DNA of 64,000 bases from Mytilus edulis (Eukaryota > Mollusca > Bivalvia > Mytilida > Mytilidae), in the NCBI RefSeq assembly GCF_963676685.1, contig NC_092344.1, positions 58,547,145-58,611,144 on the forward strand, read 5' to 3'. This document shows, piece after piece, positions 12,801 through 27,800 of the stretch (its first letter is position 1; each line of letters opens with the position of its first letter). A program made the translations under genes and the position numbers. Under the pieces are notes generated by a model. The model had not been told where the DNA came from. It searched no databases and saw only the letters and a list, made by a program, of their open reading frames with translations.

Positions 12801-15800
12801 TTTCACGGATTTGGCTATACTTTTTGGACCTTTAAAATTATAGCTCGTCATCTTTTATATAAGCTTTGGATTTCAAATATTTTGGCTACGAGCATCAATG
12901 AAGAGACATGTATTGTCGAAATGCGCATCAGGTGCAGGACAATTGGTACCGTTAATGTTATTACTACCACTGGGTCGATGCCTCTGCTGGTGGACTGTTA
13001 GTCCACGAGGGTACCATCAGCCCAGTAGCCAGTACCGAACAGTACTTCGGTACTGGCATGAAAATACGGATTTTTTGTGTTATTAAAATTTTGTGTTACA
13101 AAATATTAGAAATTATTATAAATTAAGGAATGTATCTCCCTTATGCAAAGCTCTGATTCCTTTATCGGATTTGGCTATTCTTTTAGACCTTTTAGATTAT
13201 AGCTCTTCATCTTTTACATAAGCTTTGGATTTCAAATATTTTGGCTACGATCATCACTGAAGAGACATGTGTTGTCGAAATGCGTATCTGGTGCAGGAAA
13301 ATTGGTACCGTTAATGTTATTACTACAGCAATACAGAAAACGGCCGAGAGATTTTGTAATTCAAAATTTACATTTATAATGAAGAACCATATATAACGTT
13401 GTATGAAATCATTGATCGCGTGAAATGACACCTGATATCAAGCTTTTAATGTTTTATTTTAATCTCTCGTTATTAAAGATCTTGAAATAGAATATTGAAA
13501 CAATCTGTGTATTGTCACTAGATAAAGTTTCGGAAAGTGATGAAAATCGGAAAATTGTATTGCATTTTCATTGTTAAACTTGTGTACGCCTTACACGTAG
13601 TTTTCTGTATCATTTTAAAGTATTTCATATTATGCATGTATCCGTTTCTTGATTGAGTTGAAGGTTGTTATTATGATCAAATATAACGTGTGAACATGTT
13701 CTCTTAGAAAACATGTTAAGTGGAATTCAGTTTCGAATTCTCTTTTTATTTTTAACTGCTATGAATTCCTTCAACTGTTCGCGAAGAAGGAAAACATTGT
13801 AGAGTAGCAAAACCTATCACAACATGTGAGTATCGTGGTTTTTATTTTGCAGATGCTCACTGTATGGTCAACTCAATTACTTTAGCCAAAACATGTGTTC
13901 CGATAGTTGATAAGGTAATACTTCATTACATTAGTCAAATATTATTTTGATTTATAAAGGGTTGTGACTTCAGAAAACAGATTATCAAGTTTAGAATGAT
14001 AATATGAATTTGTCTTATATTGTTTGGAATTTCATAATTTTAGGACAGTTTCAATTTCTCCAGGGAAGGTCATTACTTCATTGAAATCTAAGATAAGTTT
14101 TTTTTCAAACTTCATTAACTATTGTCAAAATCAAATTATCAGGTGGAGAATACTATCAGTAATTATATGATTTGCAATGAATTTAAACGTTAACAAATAG
14201 TTCATATCATGTGCAAAAGTCAAAGCTCTTTAAGTATCCTTTCACTTGCTTTTTCGCTATACAGATGATGTTCTTTCGCTACATAATTCAAATTTTGGTG
14301 ACTATGTTGAACGCATCTATCCCATCGAACAAGAGATACCATGCATACAATTAAGTTCGACTCATATCTTGACTTACATCTATAAATTGACAATGAGGTG
14401 TCGGTTGAAAAATTTACAGCGCCTGCATACGAAGGATATCCTATCATGATTTTACTTGATAAAGACTTGCTTCACACAAGGAAGCTATTAAACCAATAGT
14501 TTCAAATGTTAGAGTCGAAATCATCCATTCGTGTTATGGAAAAACGTTTCACAAATGATAGCAGATATTATCCTAATGCCGTAACTATAATCCCGTTCCC
14601 TCTTCGAAATGTGACCTACCGATTTATTTATTTTACAGGTTTGCAACACGACGGGCTTAACATTTTTAAGGGTTTCTTTGTCATTGATTTTTTATATTAT
14701 GAGTATTTTTACTAATGTTTCTCGTTTCCTTTTAATTCTATGAAAGTCTAACGATATAAGAAGATGTGGTATAAGTACCAATGAGATAACTCTTTATCTT
14801 AGTCACAACCTGTAAAACCAAATGATTTATATTCGATTTATGAGTTTGACTGGCCCCCTTATATATTTCGCCACCCGACATTATCGATTTTGGATTGGTA
14901 TGCACTAGAATGTGCCATTACAAAATTGTCTTCCGCTTATATAGTGTAACATGTTTTTCTCTTATTTACCAATCAAAATTGGTTTTCAACCTGAAGTATA
15001 ATAAAACTCATTTACATATTATGATGTTATATATTGGTGTTTTTTTAAACAACTATTTATTTGGACTTTTAAACTAAAACATGTAATATTTCATGTCCAC
15101 CATAAACTTGTGCAATTTTCAAAGTATTCAATGTAAACTGTTTTTAATAAGCTGCAGCGTATATAGCTTTGTGGACTGAAATGAAATATACCACATGAAT
15201 TTTATTTTTCGAAACAATACATATAAGTTATATGAAAACGTTTACAATGTGTAAGGAACAGACTATGTCGTTTTTTCTTTTTTGTTAACAATATCAAGGT
15301 TAAAGGGATGTTGATGAGACTATTATTGTTAACCCTACCATTTCGTTATTTGTTCGATTATTATAGGTTTTTTAAAGTTTAACGTTTATGTATCTTAGCT
15401 TGTCGATCTGATAATATCATTTTGTTCAAACAGGTTTATCCATCAAGTGGACCAGTTAATGGTGGTACATTGGTGACCATTACAGGGAAATATCTTGGAA
15501 ATACTACTGATAATATTTCTCTTAATATTAGTGGAGTGATATGTCATAACGTTACAGTTACAATACCAAATACTGAGTAAATATTTTTTATACCGTATAT
15601 GAACAAAACTTCAGAATAAAGTACTAATGGGGGAAGAGGGGGGGGAAATATAAATAAATTAAACAAATATAAAACAAAAGAACAAAGAATGCTAAATGAG
15701 ATACAGGCACTACGTGATTTCGAAGTAGCAAATAATGTGATTCGTATGATGCAATCCTTTTACCCACGGTGTTTTAGATTTATTTCAAATTATTAAAGGA

Positions 15801-18800
15801 ATCACACTCGTTGAAATGTTAATTTATAGCAGATAATGTTGACATCTTGTAACATAATTAATTCTGAAATTTACGTTTATACACAAACAAACAAAAATAC
15901 AAGGTGCGAAAGCTATTACAAATCATAAAAAATTACAATTCAATTAATTTGAAAGATCATTGGTACTCGTAAAAATAATAGTGGTAAATATCTTGTTATA
16001 GGAAATGGGGTTTGGTTATCTTTTGGTTTTGGGTAATACTCATAGTCAAAACAAATAATCGAAACCAAATTTGTTTATAATCCCATAAACGGTTCCAATT
16101 TTACTGCACTAGTTGCAGATTTCGACAGCAAATGTCTTTTCAGGGATGCTAGTACTAGAGGCAACATTTGAAATTCCGAAATTTAGATATTGTAAAGCTG
16201 ATGAAAAACAAAAGATTTATATAAAACATTGTAACAGTAAATCACGCTTATTATACCTAGTTCAAAATAAGTGCTTTCTTTTGCCTTGTTCTTATATTGC
16301 ATCTGTTCTTACAGGCTGACTTGTGTTATTGGAAAAGGCAACACCAATCAGACAGAGGGAATAAGTGTTTCAGTCAATTCAATTAATTACAGCAACCAAA
16401 CTTATAAATACTTCAGTTTTAAGGTATGTCAAAGAATGTATGAGCAATATGTATACTTTAGGTAAAAGGCTCATTAACTTGCATCACTGTTTAACATGAT
16501 ACTTATTTTATTAAACATTTAGTAATACACAATTGTTTTTATTCATAATTTGATAATAAATATATTTTAGATTCCTTAATTTGACAAATAATGAGGGATA
16601 AATGGTTAGCTATGTGTGAACATCTGCAAAACGAAACTAAAACTTTATAAGTTGATGTGTCTTAAGAGTCTTTCTAGATAAAAATCATTAGTAACGCTAA
16701 CCCAACAAATGAACGCCAATACTTTATAAATATTTGTGTACGAGCTTATTGATATGACCAAACTTATTGGCCAAATATTAGACGTACATATAAACCAGGA
16801 GGTGTCAGAGCCTCAGTTGCGTATAAATTTGTATATTATATTCATTATATTATAGCGGAGAATTTAAGAACTATTTGATATAAGACATGCCATCACCGTG
16901 CCACTGCAGCCTTTTCAATTGGGCTTATAAATAAAGAACAAAACACTAATGGCGTACTATTTCTTTATGATATTTTTTTTTATATTTCCTTCTCAAAATC
17001 TTAACATATATAAGTCGATTTTGAGTTGTCTACATCGACTTTATTTATCAATGCATTTTCCGTCAGTGTTTTTTTCTCTCTTTCATGAATGATAAAGTTA
17101 ACATACATTTTGTTGAAATCATATAAATGCATATCATCATGTTTGATAACATGATTATCTTTTCGTCTATTTACCCTCACACATTGTTGTCAATATTGTT
17201 GAATTTTATGCGACTGTCTCACAGGTAAAATGTTTAGCTACCTATAGAATCCACACTTTTCGACATAAGAGAATGCTTGTACAAATAAAGGAATGTGACA
17301 GTAGTTATCCTTTCGTTTGATGTGTTTGAGCGTTTGATATCCAATTGAAGAGGAACTCTCTGTTTAGAATTTTCCTCGGAATTCCCGTATTTTTGTTATT
17401 TACATTTTATTTAAAATACATTGTTTTGTGAAAAATATTTCAGAAACCTATGATCATAGAAGTCTCACCATTAAAAGGAATCGTTTTTGGTGGTACAACT
17501 GTAACAATTAGAGGTGAACATATTGATTTTAAAGGACAAGATCGGTACAATATATCGTTTTGTGATGAGGATTTTTGTATAAAATGCAGGTATAGTAATA
17601 TGTGCTGCTGCCAACATTATGCTTTGTATACTAGTTACTTTGTTTATGTTTATTTCTACTAATCCACATGACTAAAAACTTTATTACTAGTCAGCCTAAA
17701 TAATTATCGCATTAGTGGAAGTTATATGTATAAAAATGTAGGAAATGTATATCACATGACAGATCTAATCAAAATTTGATAAACAGTAACCAGAGTTCAG
17801 GTATAAAACTAAGACTAATTACTAGTTACGAGATTCAAAACTTAAAATCATCAAGCCAATGAAATACTACATAAACATTAACGCTGACCAAATCTCATAA
17901 ATTGATTAAGGTAAAGAAAAACTGACGGCATTGCATGCACTATATAAGGAGAAGCATCGTATGCGTCGAGAGGTTTCCTGCTATGCATGCCTATACCCCA
18001 ATGCAAATTCACATTCATGTGATTTTAACATTTGATACGCGACTTTCTGGTTGGAAATTTCATTTGAGTTTAGTTTATTTGTTATTTTAAGTTTTCAGAC
18101 AAAATGCCAATAGTCGGTATTAGGACGTAATCGATAAAATTACAGATTTGAATATACCCTTAAAACTTCTAAGACTTAGCTGAAATAAATTTGAATAGTT
18201 GTCCGATTATTTTTTTTATGATATGGCTCCTTAAGAATTCAATTGTTCATATATCATAGTGTTTACAATTTTAATGTTTGATTGTTCCTGATAAATACAT
18301 GTAGAGAATAATACATGACAAAATCAATATCCCATGCCGTATCATGCCTGGGACTTTTTGCCATGTTTTAACGCTTTATCATTCAATTAATTTATCATTG
18401 AATTAATCATTAGAGTATTTAGGAACTGCTGACTGATACCTTTAGATTTATTTTTCCATGATTTAAGAGCTTTATCATATATGGAACTGCCTTTTTATCC
18501 GAATAACCTTGATTACCTTATAATGTGTGTCTTCTTGTCCATAGAAACATGTTGTCTATTGTATTTTTAGTTGTTGTTTGTTTGTGTTTTGTATGCTATT
18601 TCTATGAGGTTTTTTTATTCTCCTTAATAATGTTGTACTATATATAACACATTCGGTATAAAACCTGTAATTAAAAAAAAAGTAACAATAAACCAAAAAT
18701 TTAGTTATAAGTATACTGTAATAAACAAGTGACTCTTTTGAGACGCGTGCGTACAATATGCACGTTTAAAATACAAAAAAATAAAGTTTAATCAACATCG

Positions 18801-21800
18801 GAACTCATGTAAATTAAGTCGGAATCACTACGTTCATAAATGCAAAATTCGAGCAGTTGTGCGATAAAGAAATGTGTTAAAGGGTTGACATGCGATAAAA
18901 GGTTGCGATACATGGTGCGCATCAAATTGAAGGATACGGATTAAACAGCAAGCTATTTATCAAATATTTGAAAACTACTGCGTTTACTACTAAATATATT
19001 ATAAATATATTTTAGTATTGCATACAACTCCAGAATAGCGGATACATATTGTTTTAAAGAACCTATATACAACGAAATTGAACACAACAGATTTAAAGCC
19101 TATATCAATACGTTAATAACGATCCCCGTTCTCTGTATAATAATTGCATAAAAGTTGGTACACTGTTCAGTCCTAAAGGGTTTAAGTGCATGTGATTAGC
19201 ATGAGATTCAAGTCCAATAATTTGTTTCAGTGTGATGCCTATTTATCTTCTTTTTTTTTTGCCGCGACCAGCTTTGACCATGTCTTCACACGTCCTCACA
19301 GTTGGTTCATTATAGTTGGTGTGAATATATTGTGTATGTTTGAGACACTAGCAAACACCATTCTAAATCAAGTCTGCATATTTATTATTCCAGTTAAAGT
19401 TATTAACCTGCTTTCATTTCATCATTTCATGACAGAAACGTGTTGATAAGTCTTTGGTTTTCTATATTGTGTATTGTTTACTATTATTTTTCTGATGGCT
19501 TTTTCTTTTTTAGCCATGACGTTGTCAGTTAATTTTCGATCTTTGCAATTGAGTTTGACTGTCCCTCTGATAATTTCGCCCCCATTTGATAACTTCTATG
19601 CACAAACAAGATAACAACTAAAGCATTGAAGAAAACATAGACACTTTCATTCATGACACATATAGTAAGAAATAATGTTATGACGTCCGAGGACAATAAG
19701 CTAGTCATGATTTCGGTGGTGACCTGAACAATGTGCTGTAAAGATGAGAGTCTTATGTAAAAGAAACGCGCGTCTGGTATACAAAATAATAAGCCTGTTA
19801 TTTTTTATTAATTATATTTTCATCTAAAAGACAAAAGGGTTAAAATTCAGGTTAAGCTATATGAAAGGAAACAAACTTACGAAGAACCTTACATATGTAT
19901 ATAGTTTAAAAACGAGTATCAAATAATAAAAAACACATTTCCTTTTCTTAGATCTTGAGAACAACCCCAAAGCTTTTGTTTGAATGTCGGTAGATATCTA
20001 CACAAGTTTGGTCTTTAATAATCGAAAAATAATTTCCTATGCACAAATTGTACTTTCAATCTTTTTTAAAAGATGCCAAATATATGCAATAAAATCTGTT
20101 TGCATTTGAATATTTTTTTTAAATTTTATTACAGTCTTTTAGAAAATACTATCAGGTCAACAAACATCAAATGCAAAACTGGAAAATCTCAAGAACCTCG
20201 AAATATGACCCTGCTACACGTTGTGATTGATGACTTGACAATATTGGAACTGCGCAAAACATTTCAATATTTACCAGATCCAACATTTAATATTTCAAGC
20301 GAACCACAAACAGCTCAAAAGAGGTATGAGTAATAGATTTTAAATAAATGATTAATTCAATTAGAAATGTCATTATACAATGGTTAAAATAAAATTGAAA
20401 CTGTGTCTTTTTCCTTTAGTTGTATTGTAAGATGGCTTTCCTATTGGCATATATTCAACATAGACTGAAAGCTATATTTGTTTTAAATCACCGTCATTTC
20501 TCAAAATTCTTTTATAAAAGTTATAGTTTTTATACTTGAAGACATCTGTCTGTTATTTCTTTAATTTTTATTTCTCAGCGGAGGTTCAACATTTACCATT
20601 CAAGGTGAAGGTTTCAATAATGTAGGAGAAGTAACAGTTGAAAGAGTGGTGAGTACACGATGAGAATGCTGACAGTATTTTATTTTGGTTTGAGATATCA
20701 TATTATGTGAAACGACAACAAGGGATATATGACTTTTGAGTCCCATTATATAATTAAAAAGAAATCAGCTATTTCATTTAATTTACAAAGATAAATTGTT
20801 TTAGCACATGTTTTGTTTATATTTTTGTAGTTACTTAGATTTATAGACGTAATACTAGCAGTAGTGCCTGTTTATACTTGAGTTAATGATATGTCTATTA
20901 ATATCGGTTTAGTCAAATGTCTATACAGAAGGAGATACACTGAATTTAAAATGATGAAAACACATATAGCTAGCTATAAAACTAGGTTTAATCACCATTT
21001 TCTACATAGGATAATGCATGTACCAAGTCAGGAATATGACAGTTGTTTTCCATTTGTTTGATGTGTTTGAGCTTTTGGTTTCCCGTTTGAAATTTTCGTT
21101 TGAAATAAGTTCGGTAGTTTTTGTTATTTTCTTTTAGTACCTTCGCTTGACCTTTATAATGTTTTAACATTATTTTTATTAACTTAAAATACGTTTATAA
21201 TTGCGTGTCCTCCTTAAATCATTTCATTGTGTTTTTTATGTGTATAGAGGTACGAAGGTTTTATACCTAGTTTTATTTATTTTCATGAGTCCAGTTCAAA
21301 AACAGACAAATGATTTATTTAAATTCACTATTATTTAATGTTATGACGAAGCACGTCAAGAAGTATTAACCGGTTTAACTTCTTTTGCTCTCACTATTCT
21401 ATAGTCACACAAAGGAGTAAGTATCACAGTCTTAAACATGACTAATAAATAATAATGTAAGACTGGTGAAATTGTGAAACATGTGACAAACTTGAAAATG
21501 TTACAAATAATTATATCGATTTATATATACGCCGTAACTGTAATCATAATTAAAAGCTTCCGAGCTTGTGTTGTGATAATATCAGTATATTATCTATCAT
21601 CGTCTTGATTTTGGTAATTTGTTTAAGATAAGAAGTCCGATATTGCAATAATGAGAACAAACTTTAATAGGTTTTATGAACCAGATAACAAAACATATAA
21701 TATATATCAAATAAGAAAAGGAGAATGTATAAAAGGTGTGTTGTGTTATCATGTTTATTATGATTTATGATGTATTTCAAAGCAAATATCTAATTTTTCA

Positions 21801-24800
21801 TTGTTTTTCAAAACATCATAAAATATCGTTTTTCAGGAAAAACCTTGTAATGTACCAGATGATTATTTAGCTGTTTGTGAAACACCTCCACAATTAGGAG
21901 ATCAAACTAATCAAACTGTTATTGTTCATTTCGATGGATTGACAGTTCAGATTCCATTAGAATATGTAAATGATCCTACCTTCGAAAAATTTAAAGGCGT
22001 TAAAGAATATGATAAAGAGTCTTCCATCAAAATTATGGTAATGTCCTAAGATAAGATATAGGTCATAATGTATTATTTTAGAAATGAGGATTTGTGATAT
22101 AATTTACAATATTTCCGCGAGGTACAAGAACAATGGCATAAAAAATAAAAGAAAAACAAAGTAATGATCTAAGAGTACTAGCAATTTTAGAAAGCTATGC
22201 CAGGGACAATCAAAACTAAACATGTTCAACCTGTACTGATTATCAATCAGAACACATCCTATCGATACAAAAAGACCCCATTAACAGCTGCAAATAGTAT
22301 AATTTTGTGTCAAAATAGAAATACATTGCATCGATAGGACGAAGGACCATAATTCAGAACTGGATAGCAATACATGTTTAGTCATTTAAATATATTAATA
22401 GTTTTACGAATATTAGTTTTTAAATGATCAATAAGATGATGTTAACTGATTTATCTTGCAAAAATATTAAACGAAAAACAAATACGACAGTGTTTGACCC
22501 TTTGATTCTCTAGCACAATTTAATAATCAATTGTCGAAACATGTTTTGGCAATTCACAAGATCAGTACAACATAAAAAAAATGATAACATAAGAAAAAGA
22601 GGAAAAATACGACCTTAGAGTACTTGCTGTTGTTGAGGGCTAGGTCATCCCCAAACAAAACTACTCATAGTATTCCCAAGTCTATTGGTCAGCATGTTAT
22701 TATACATATATTAAAAGATTCTTACTAAGTTCCTGTTGGTCAGTATTTAATTTTGTATGCTGTTGTTTTGTCTTATACTGCCATGATGTTTACTTATGAC
22801 TTACGAATTTTAGTATTTACAATTAGTTTTATTACTTTAATATATTAGGGATAACTTTAATCCACCGTTTTCTACATATAGAAATGTCTGTTCCAGGTCA
22901 GGTATTATATCACTTTTTTTCCTTTGTTTGATGTGTTTGCGCTTTTGATTTTGCCGTTCTCAGGGACTTTAATTTTCTTTTTCAATTTTCTTGGAAATTT
23001 AAGAAAAATATAAATAGTTTCATCATAAGTTTGTTTTCGTGTTCGTAAGAAGACAAATGACATTTCGCTAACATTGATAAGTATATTACAACTTGCTTCG
23101 ATAATAATACACAAAAAAAGGAAATCAAAACTACAAATTCGAATTAAATGAAAAAAAGACATCTAAACAAAAAGATTATATATAGTTCTTGCTTTATTAG
23201 ATTCAACCACTGTTTTGATTTAGCATCAAACGTAAAAAGGAAATATACAAAACAATAAATACAGGTGCAAACAGAAAGTTTAAAACAAAACCGTGAGCAT
23301 GATGATAGAAATTTAGTTTGAACGTCTCTCTCTCTCTCTCTTTCTCTCTCTTTCTCTCGTTCTTTCAAACAACAGTCATATATATATTTAAAAAAAAAGT
23401 AGACTGTATGAAGCTTTTACTCAATTACATTGTACTTCCATTATTTTTTATAGGGTAAAAATATTTTGAATGGAGCACGACCTACAGACTACACGATACA
23501 TATTGGTTTGGATGGAAGTTGTTTCATCACTAATATAACTATGCAACTTATTACATGTTTCCCACCGAAATCGGTACCTCGGACTAATAAAACAGATGTG
23601 AATACGGTTCATGTTATTGTAAGTAATATTTTGAATCTATGTATATAAAAAAAACATTATGAAGCTGCATATAAGTCATATTTTGAGTAGATGGTAATGA
23701 TGGAACTGTTCGTTCGACTGCTATACAATGTATGTTGTAAAAGAAATTCTGTCCTATATAGATCAAAGACTGAACCTTCTCACATCGGGTTGGTGTTTTT
23801 ACACTACAAAGATTTTTTTTTATATAATACATAATATTAAACCCTATTTGTAATTGACATGCGCATCTATATACCGAAAAAAAAAGGAAATTTGACATTT
23901 CTTGAAGAAAGTCTTTTTAAGTCTGTAAACAAGATATATAATATACAAATTGACCCAAAAGGACTTATAGGTTAGTGGACAAAACTGTAGATATAAATAT
24001 TGATTACATAGTTCCAGATAGTGTCATTCTAATAAAGATATCAAAGGTACCAGGATTATAATTTTATACGCCAAACGCGCGTTTCGTCTACATAAGACTC
24101 ATCAGTGACGCTCATATCAAAACGCTTACAAAGCCAAACAAGTACAAAGTTAAATGGTAAAGTACACACTTTACAAAGGAAGTCTTCTGATTTTCTGAAC
24201 GTTTCTTTAAGATTTTGTAATGTATTCTTTTTGACATACGAATTAGTATAGTGTCATTTAGTGTCTGAACAATTGAGTATGCACTGATTTTGTGTTAAAA
24301 CGATATCAATATAACAAACAGGTACAGTCAAATTTTCAAATAAAATCTTTGTGTTTATGGAAATATTCAGGGAAAGTCTTAATTTATTTGTGGTAACGAA
24401 AGATCTGACTTGATAATTTACCAGAAATACACATATTTGGCCTTTAGACCAGAGGGACAGTCAATCTCATAAATCCCAAATAATCTGTCAACGTCTGGCT
24501 AAAAATGAAAAAGGCAAACAGACAAACAATAGAACAAATGACACAACATAGAAAACTAAAGAATAAGCAACACGTACCCCACCAAAAACTAAAAACAAAC
24601 TGTGAAATATAAACACTGTAAGAAGGTGTTAAAGTAACATCAGCGTCCAGAAAAGGAAAATAATCGTAATTTTGTCGTAAATTTTGCTGTAGAGTTTCTC
24701 TTGTAAAACTGAAATTTCTCAACCTATGGAAGTTATAAATGTTTATATGATGAGCATCTCCACAGAACATTTAATGCAAACAACAATTAATAAATAATCG

Positions 24801-27800
24801 TATACAATGTTTGTGTATCTTTTTGCTTAAATATTTATCATTTATAAAAAAAACAAGTATTTACATGATGTCGTAAATTTTAAAAAGATTCCTGTAACCT
24901 TACTCATTCTTTCATAATATGCTTGACATCTTGTGTACTGAATTCTTATTTTTTTATAAAAAGGTTAATGTTGGAAACATCAAAGCGTATATTGGTGACC
25001 TACTATACAAAGAAGACGTCAATACATTAGCCTTTGTAGTTGGTGCTTTGGCTGCAGCATTGGCCACAGCTATTATTATTGGCGTGTCTGCTGTAGTTAT
25101 TTTACGAAAGAAGAAGAAAAAGGCTATCAAAGAATTTAAAATGGAACTTATGACGAGGGAAGAAATGATACGAAAAGCTAGTAGAGAAGGTTAAGTTTTT
25201 ATTTAAAACTATTGTTTCAGACGTAAGAAACTTTACGTCGCAAACAAAATACTTCAAAATGATTATCATCATTGTATACTATTGATTGAGACAAAATGGG
25301 TACTTATCTATAAATCCGTCATGTAAATTCACCAATAATACATCGCAAAGAATAATTTAAAATGATTATCATTAAAAATCGTTTTGTTTACAAATTTCTA
25401 AGAACCGGGATATTACCAAATAATTGCATTGTTGAAATTATCTTGTCAAGAAACAAAAAAAACAAGAATACCCAATTATTCCTTTTGATTTAGATGATAT
25501 ACAGATATTAATGGGTTTTGAAAGGTATGCGTGTCTTACTTACAGTAACATGATAATTGATTTGGCAAGTATACACACTGGTTACTCCAGTTTCAGTTTA
25601 CTCATATGATAAACAGGATTAACATACAAGAGTCTAATTATGATTGATGTTTTTAATTTCTGTTTATTAGTTTGTTAGATAAATGCTTTTTACTGGGTCT
25701 TTCTTCAATTGCAAAAGCATAAAAGACATATAAAATAACAATATATGTGTGAATCGAAAACTAACCTTGAGTTTCAAGTCAAATGTTGACTTCCTGGAAT
25801 AGTGAATCATCTTAAATTCGAGATGCTTTTTATTTACACAACGCAACGCACTGTGGGGGAATGGAAATACCGAGCATTCGTCCGTCCACCCGTCTGATCT
25901 GTTCGTACGTCTGTCTATCCAGTTAGCGTCCTTACGTGTACAATTCTTGTTCACTTTTTATATCTGCATTGTCTTTTACATATTCAAAACACAATGCCGT
26001 CTAAATAAAGAAATTAAAATTGTGTCCCTTAGAAATATTTAAAATTATATGGAAAATTAAATTGTAAACGCTCTCACTGGTACGTTTGTAACCAAATTTG
26101 TATGAAAAGTTTATATAAGATTTGTTTTTGACAATTTTAGAAATCAAAACCGATCAAATAAGGTATTGAATAGTTGTGATCCTGAAATATTAAGTAATTT
26201 GGAAATTGCATTGCACTTGATATAAGGTTTCAATTGTATAAGAAAAGAATTTAAGAACATAAGAAGTTAAAAAATGTAAGGAAACACTGGGTTTATTAAA
26301 ACTCTTCTCTTTTATTTAAACTAACACCAATTAATACGTTTTTCTTGGATTCTTTTATTCTTTAGAATTCGCTGATGCCCAAATGAATATCAGGGACATA
26401 AAAGCGGACCTCGTTACTACAAGAGTGCCATATTCAAGCTATCAAAACTATATACTTCATCAGCTGTTTCCGAACCAAGACATAAGCAATAATCCGTTAC
26501 TTCATGATTCAGAGGTAAGAGTTGTATTATTATATTTCATTTAAGACAAAAATAAGTTAAAGTACGATTCATATATTATTTATCCGTTGAAATAAAAGTT
26601 ATTTCGTCGTGTTTAGCAAGTTGTATGGAAATAAATAAAAATAAAATGGGCAAATATGTTTTTTTCAAATATCTTTTTGCAACATAATCAATTATTTTAA
26701 ATCCAATATGTAATCGCAGTTGTATAATACCAATGAGGCATTAACGTATAATAACCATGAGAAACAGAAAATACGGCGGGAAGATAAACAACAGTATACA
26801 AAGCATGACGCATGTAATATACTTGAAGTTACTAAAAACTGAGTAAACGATCTTGATAAAAAGTGCAGTGATGGTTTTATGTGCCCCGGCTTGGTGAGAC
26901 AATTCTGCCTAACGTTAAACTTCAATTATAGCCAGTAATGATGAGTGCAAATTCGGCAGTCACCACAGGACACTATTAATTATATGGTTCACATAGCAAT
27001 ACACAAACGTAAGATCGTTGTTCTTCGACATTTCAAACAGTAATCATGTTCCAAACTTTATTCAATGGTTATATTTTATACATGAGAAATTATAAACCGG
27101 CTGAATTTTATGATAGCGTAACGTCCATCCTCCTGCTTTTATCTTTTTTTTTTAACTTTTAATTAGTTAGTTTATTTTTGTGATTTTTACGTATTCTCTT
27201 TGAACATAAACCAAAAGGAAACAAAAACAAACTTGCTGATAGGAATATGTGTTTTCAAACATTCATATTTTACTGATTCAAAATTATACACTAAATACAG
27301 GACCGCCATAAAGCAACATAATAAGCTTTTAAAGTAACCAGACAAAAACATAGTTTCTAATTTGTGATACTAAAGACATTTTGTCGATTTAATTTTAGAT
27401 AACAGATGACAGGAAAGCCGGAATAAAAAGTGCGATCGAAAAGTTTGAAATGTTGCTATCAAATAAGCTTTTCCTGAAATCACTTATTCAAACATTAGAT
27501 CGACCGAATATGCTGACAATGCAAGAGAAGTAATAATAACATACATCTTTCCTTTTATTCAATGTAAAAGTAAATATATGCATTGATGATTATCCGTTCT
27601 GTGCATTATTTGATACAATTTGTTACATACCACGAAACGGTTAACTAGATTACATCATAAAAGAAGAGGTAAAGAAATTGATAAACATCCAAGAGAAACT
27701 TGTATTCTAGGATGCCTCGTGTAATGCAAGAATACAAAATATGAATCATCTCAATACTCAAATCATATATTAAGTGATCATATTTTTAAATATTCTTATT

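Noticed and set aside
24444..24770. 108-codon - strand frame
   Set aside because: Crosses a dispersed repeat; composition and lack of conserved motifs do not support a gene.
25800..25935. GC-richer CGTCCGTCCACCCGTCTG tract as an exon
   Set aside because: Resembles the CGTTCGTCTGTCCCG start of a dispersed bivalve repeat (also at 40495) and has no splice-bounded frame fitting the gene.
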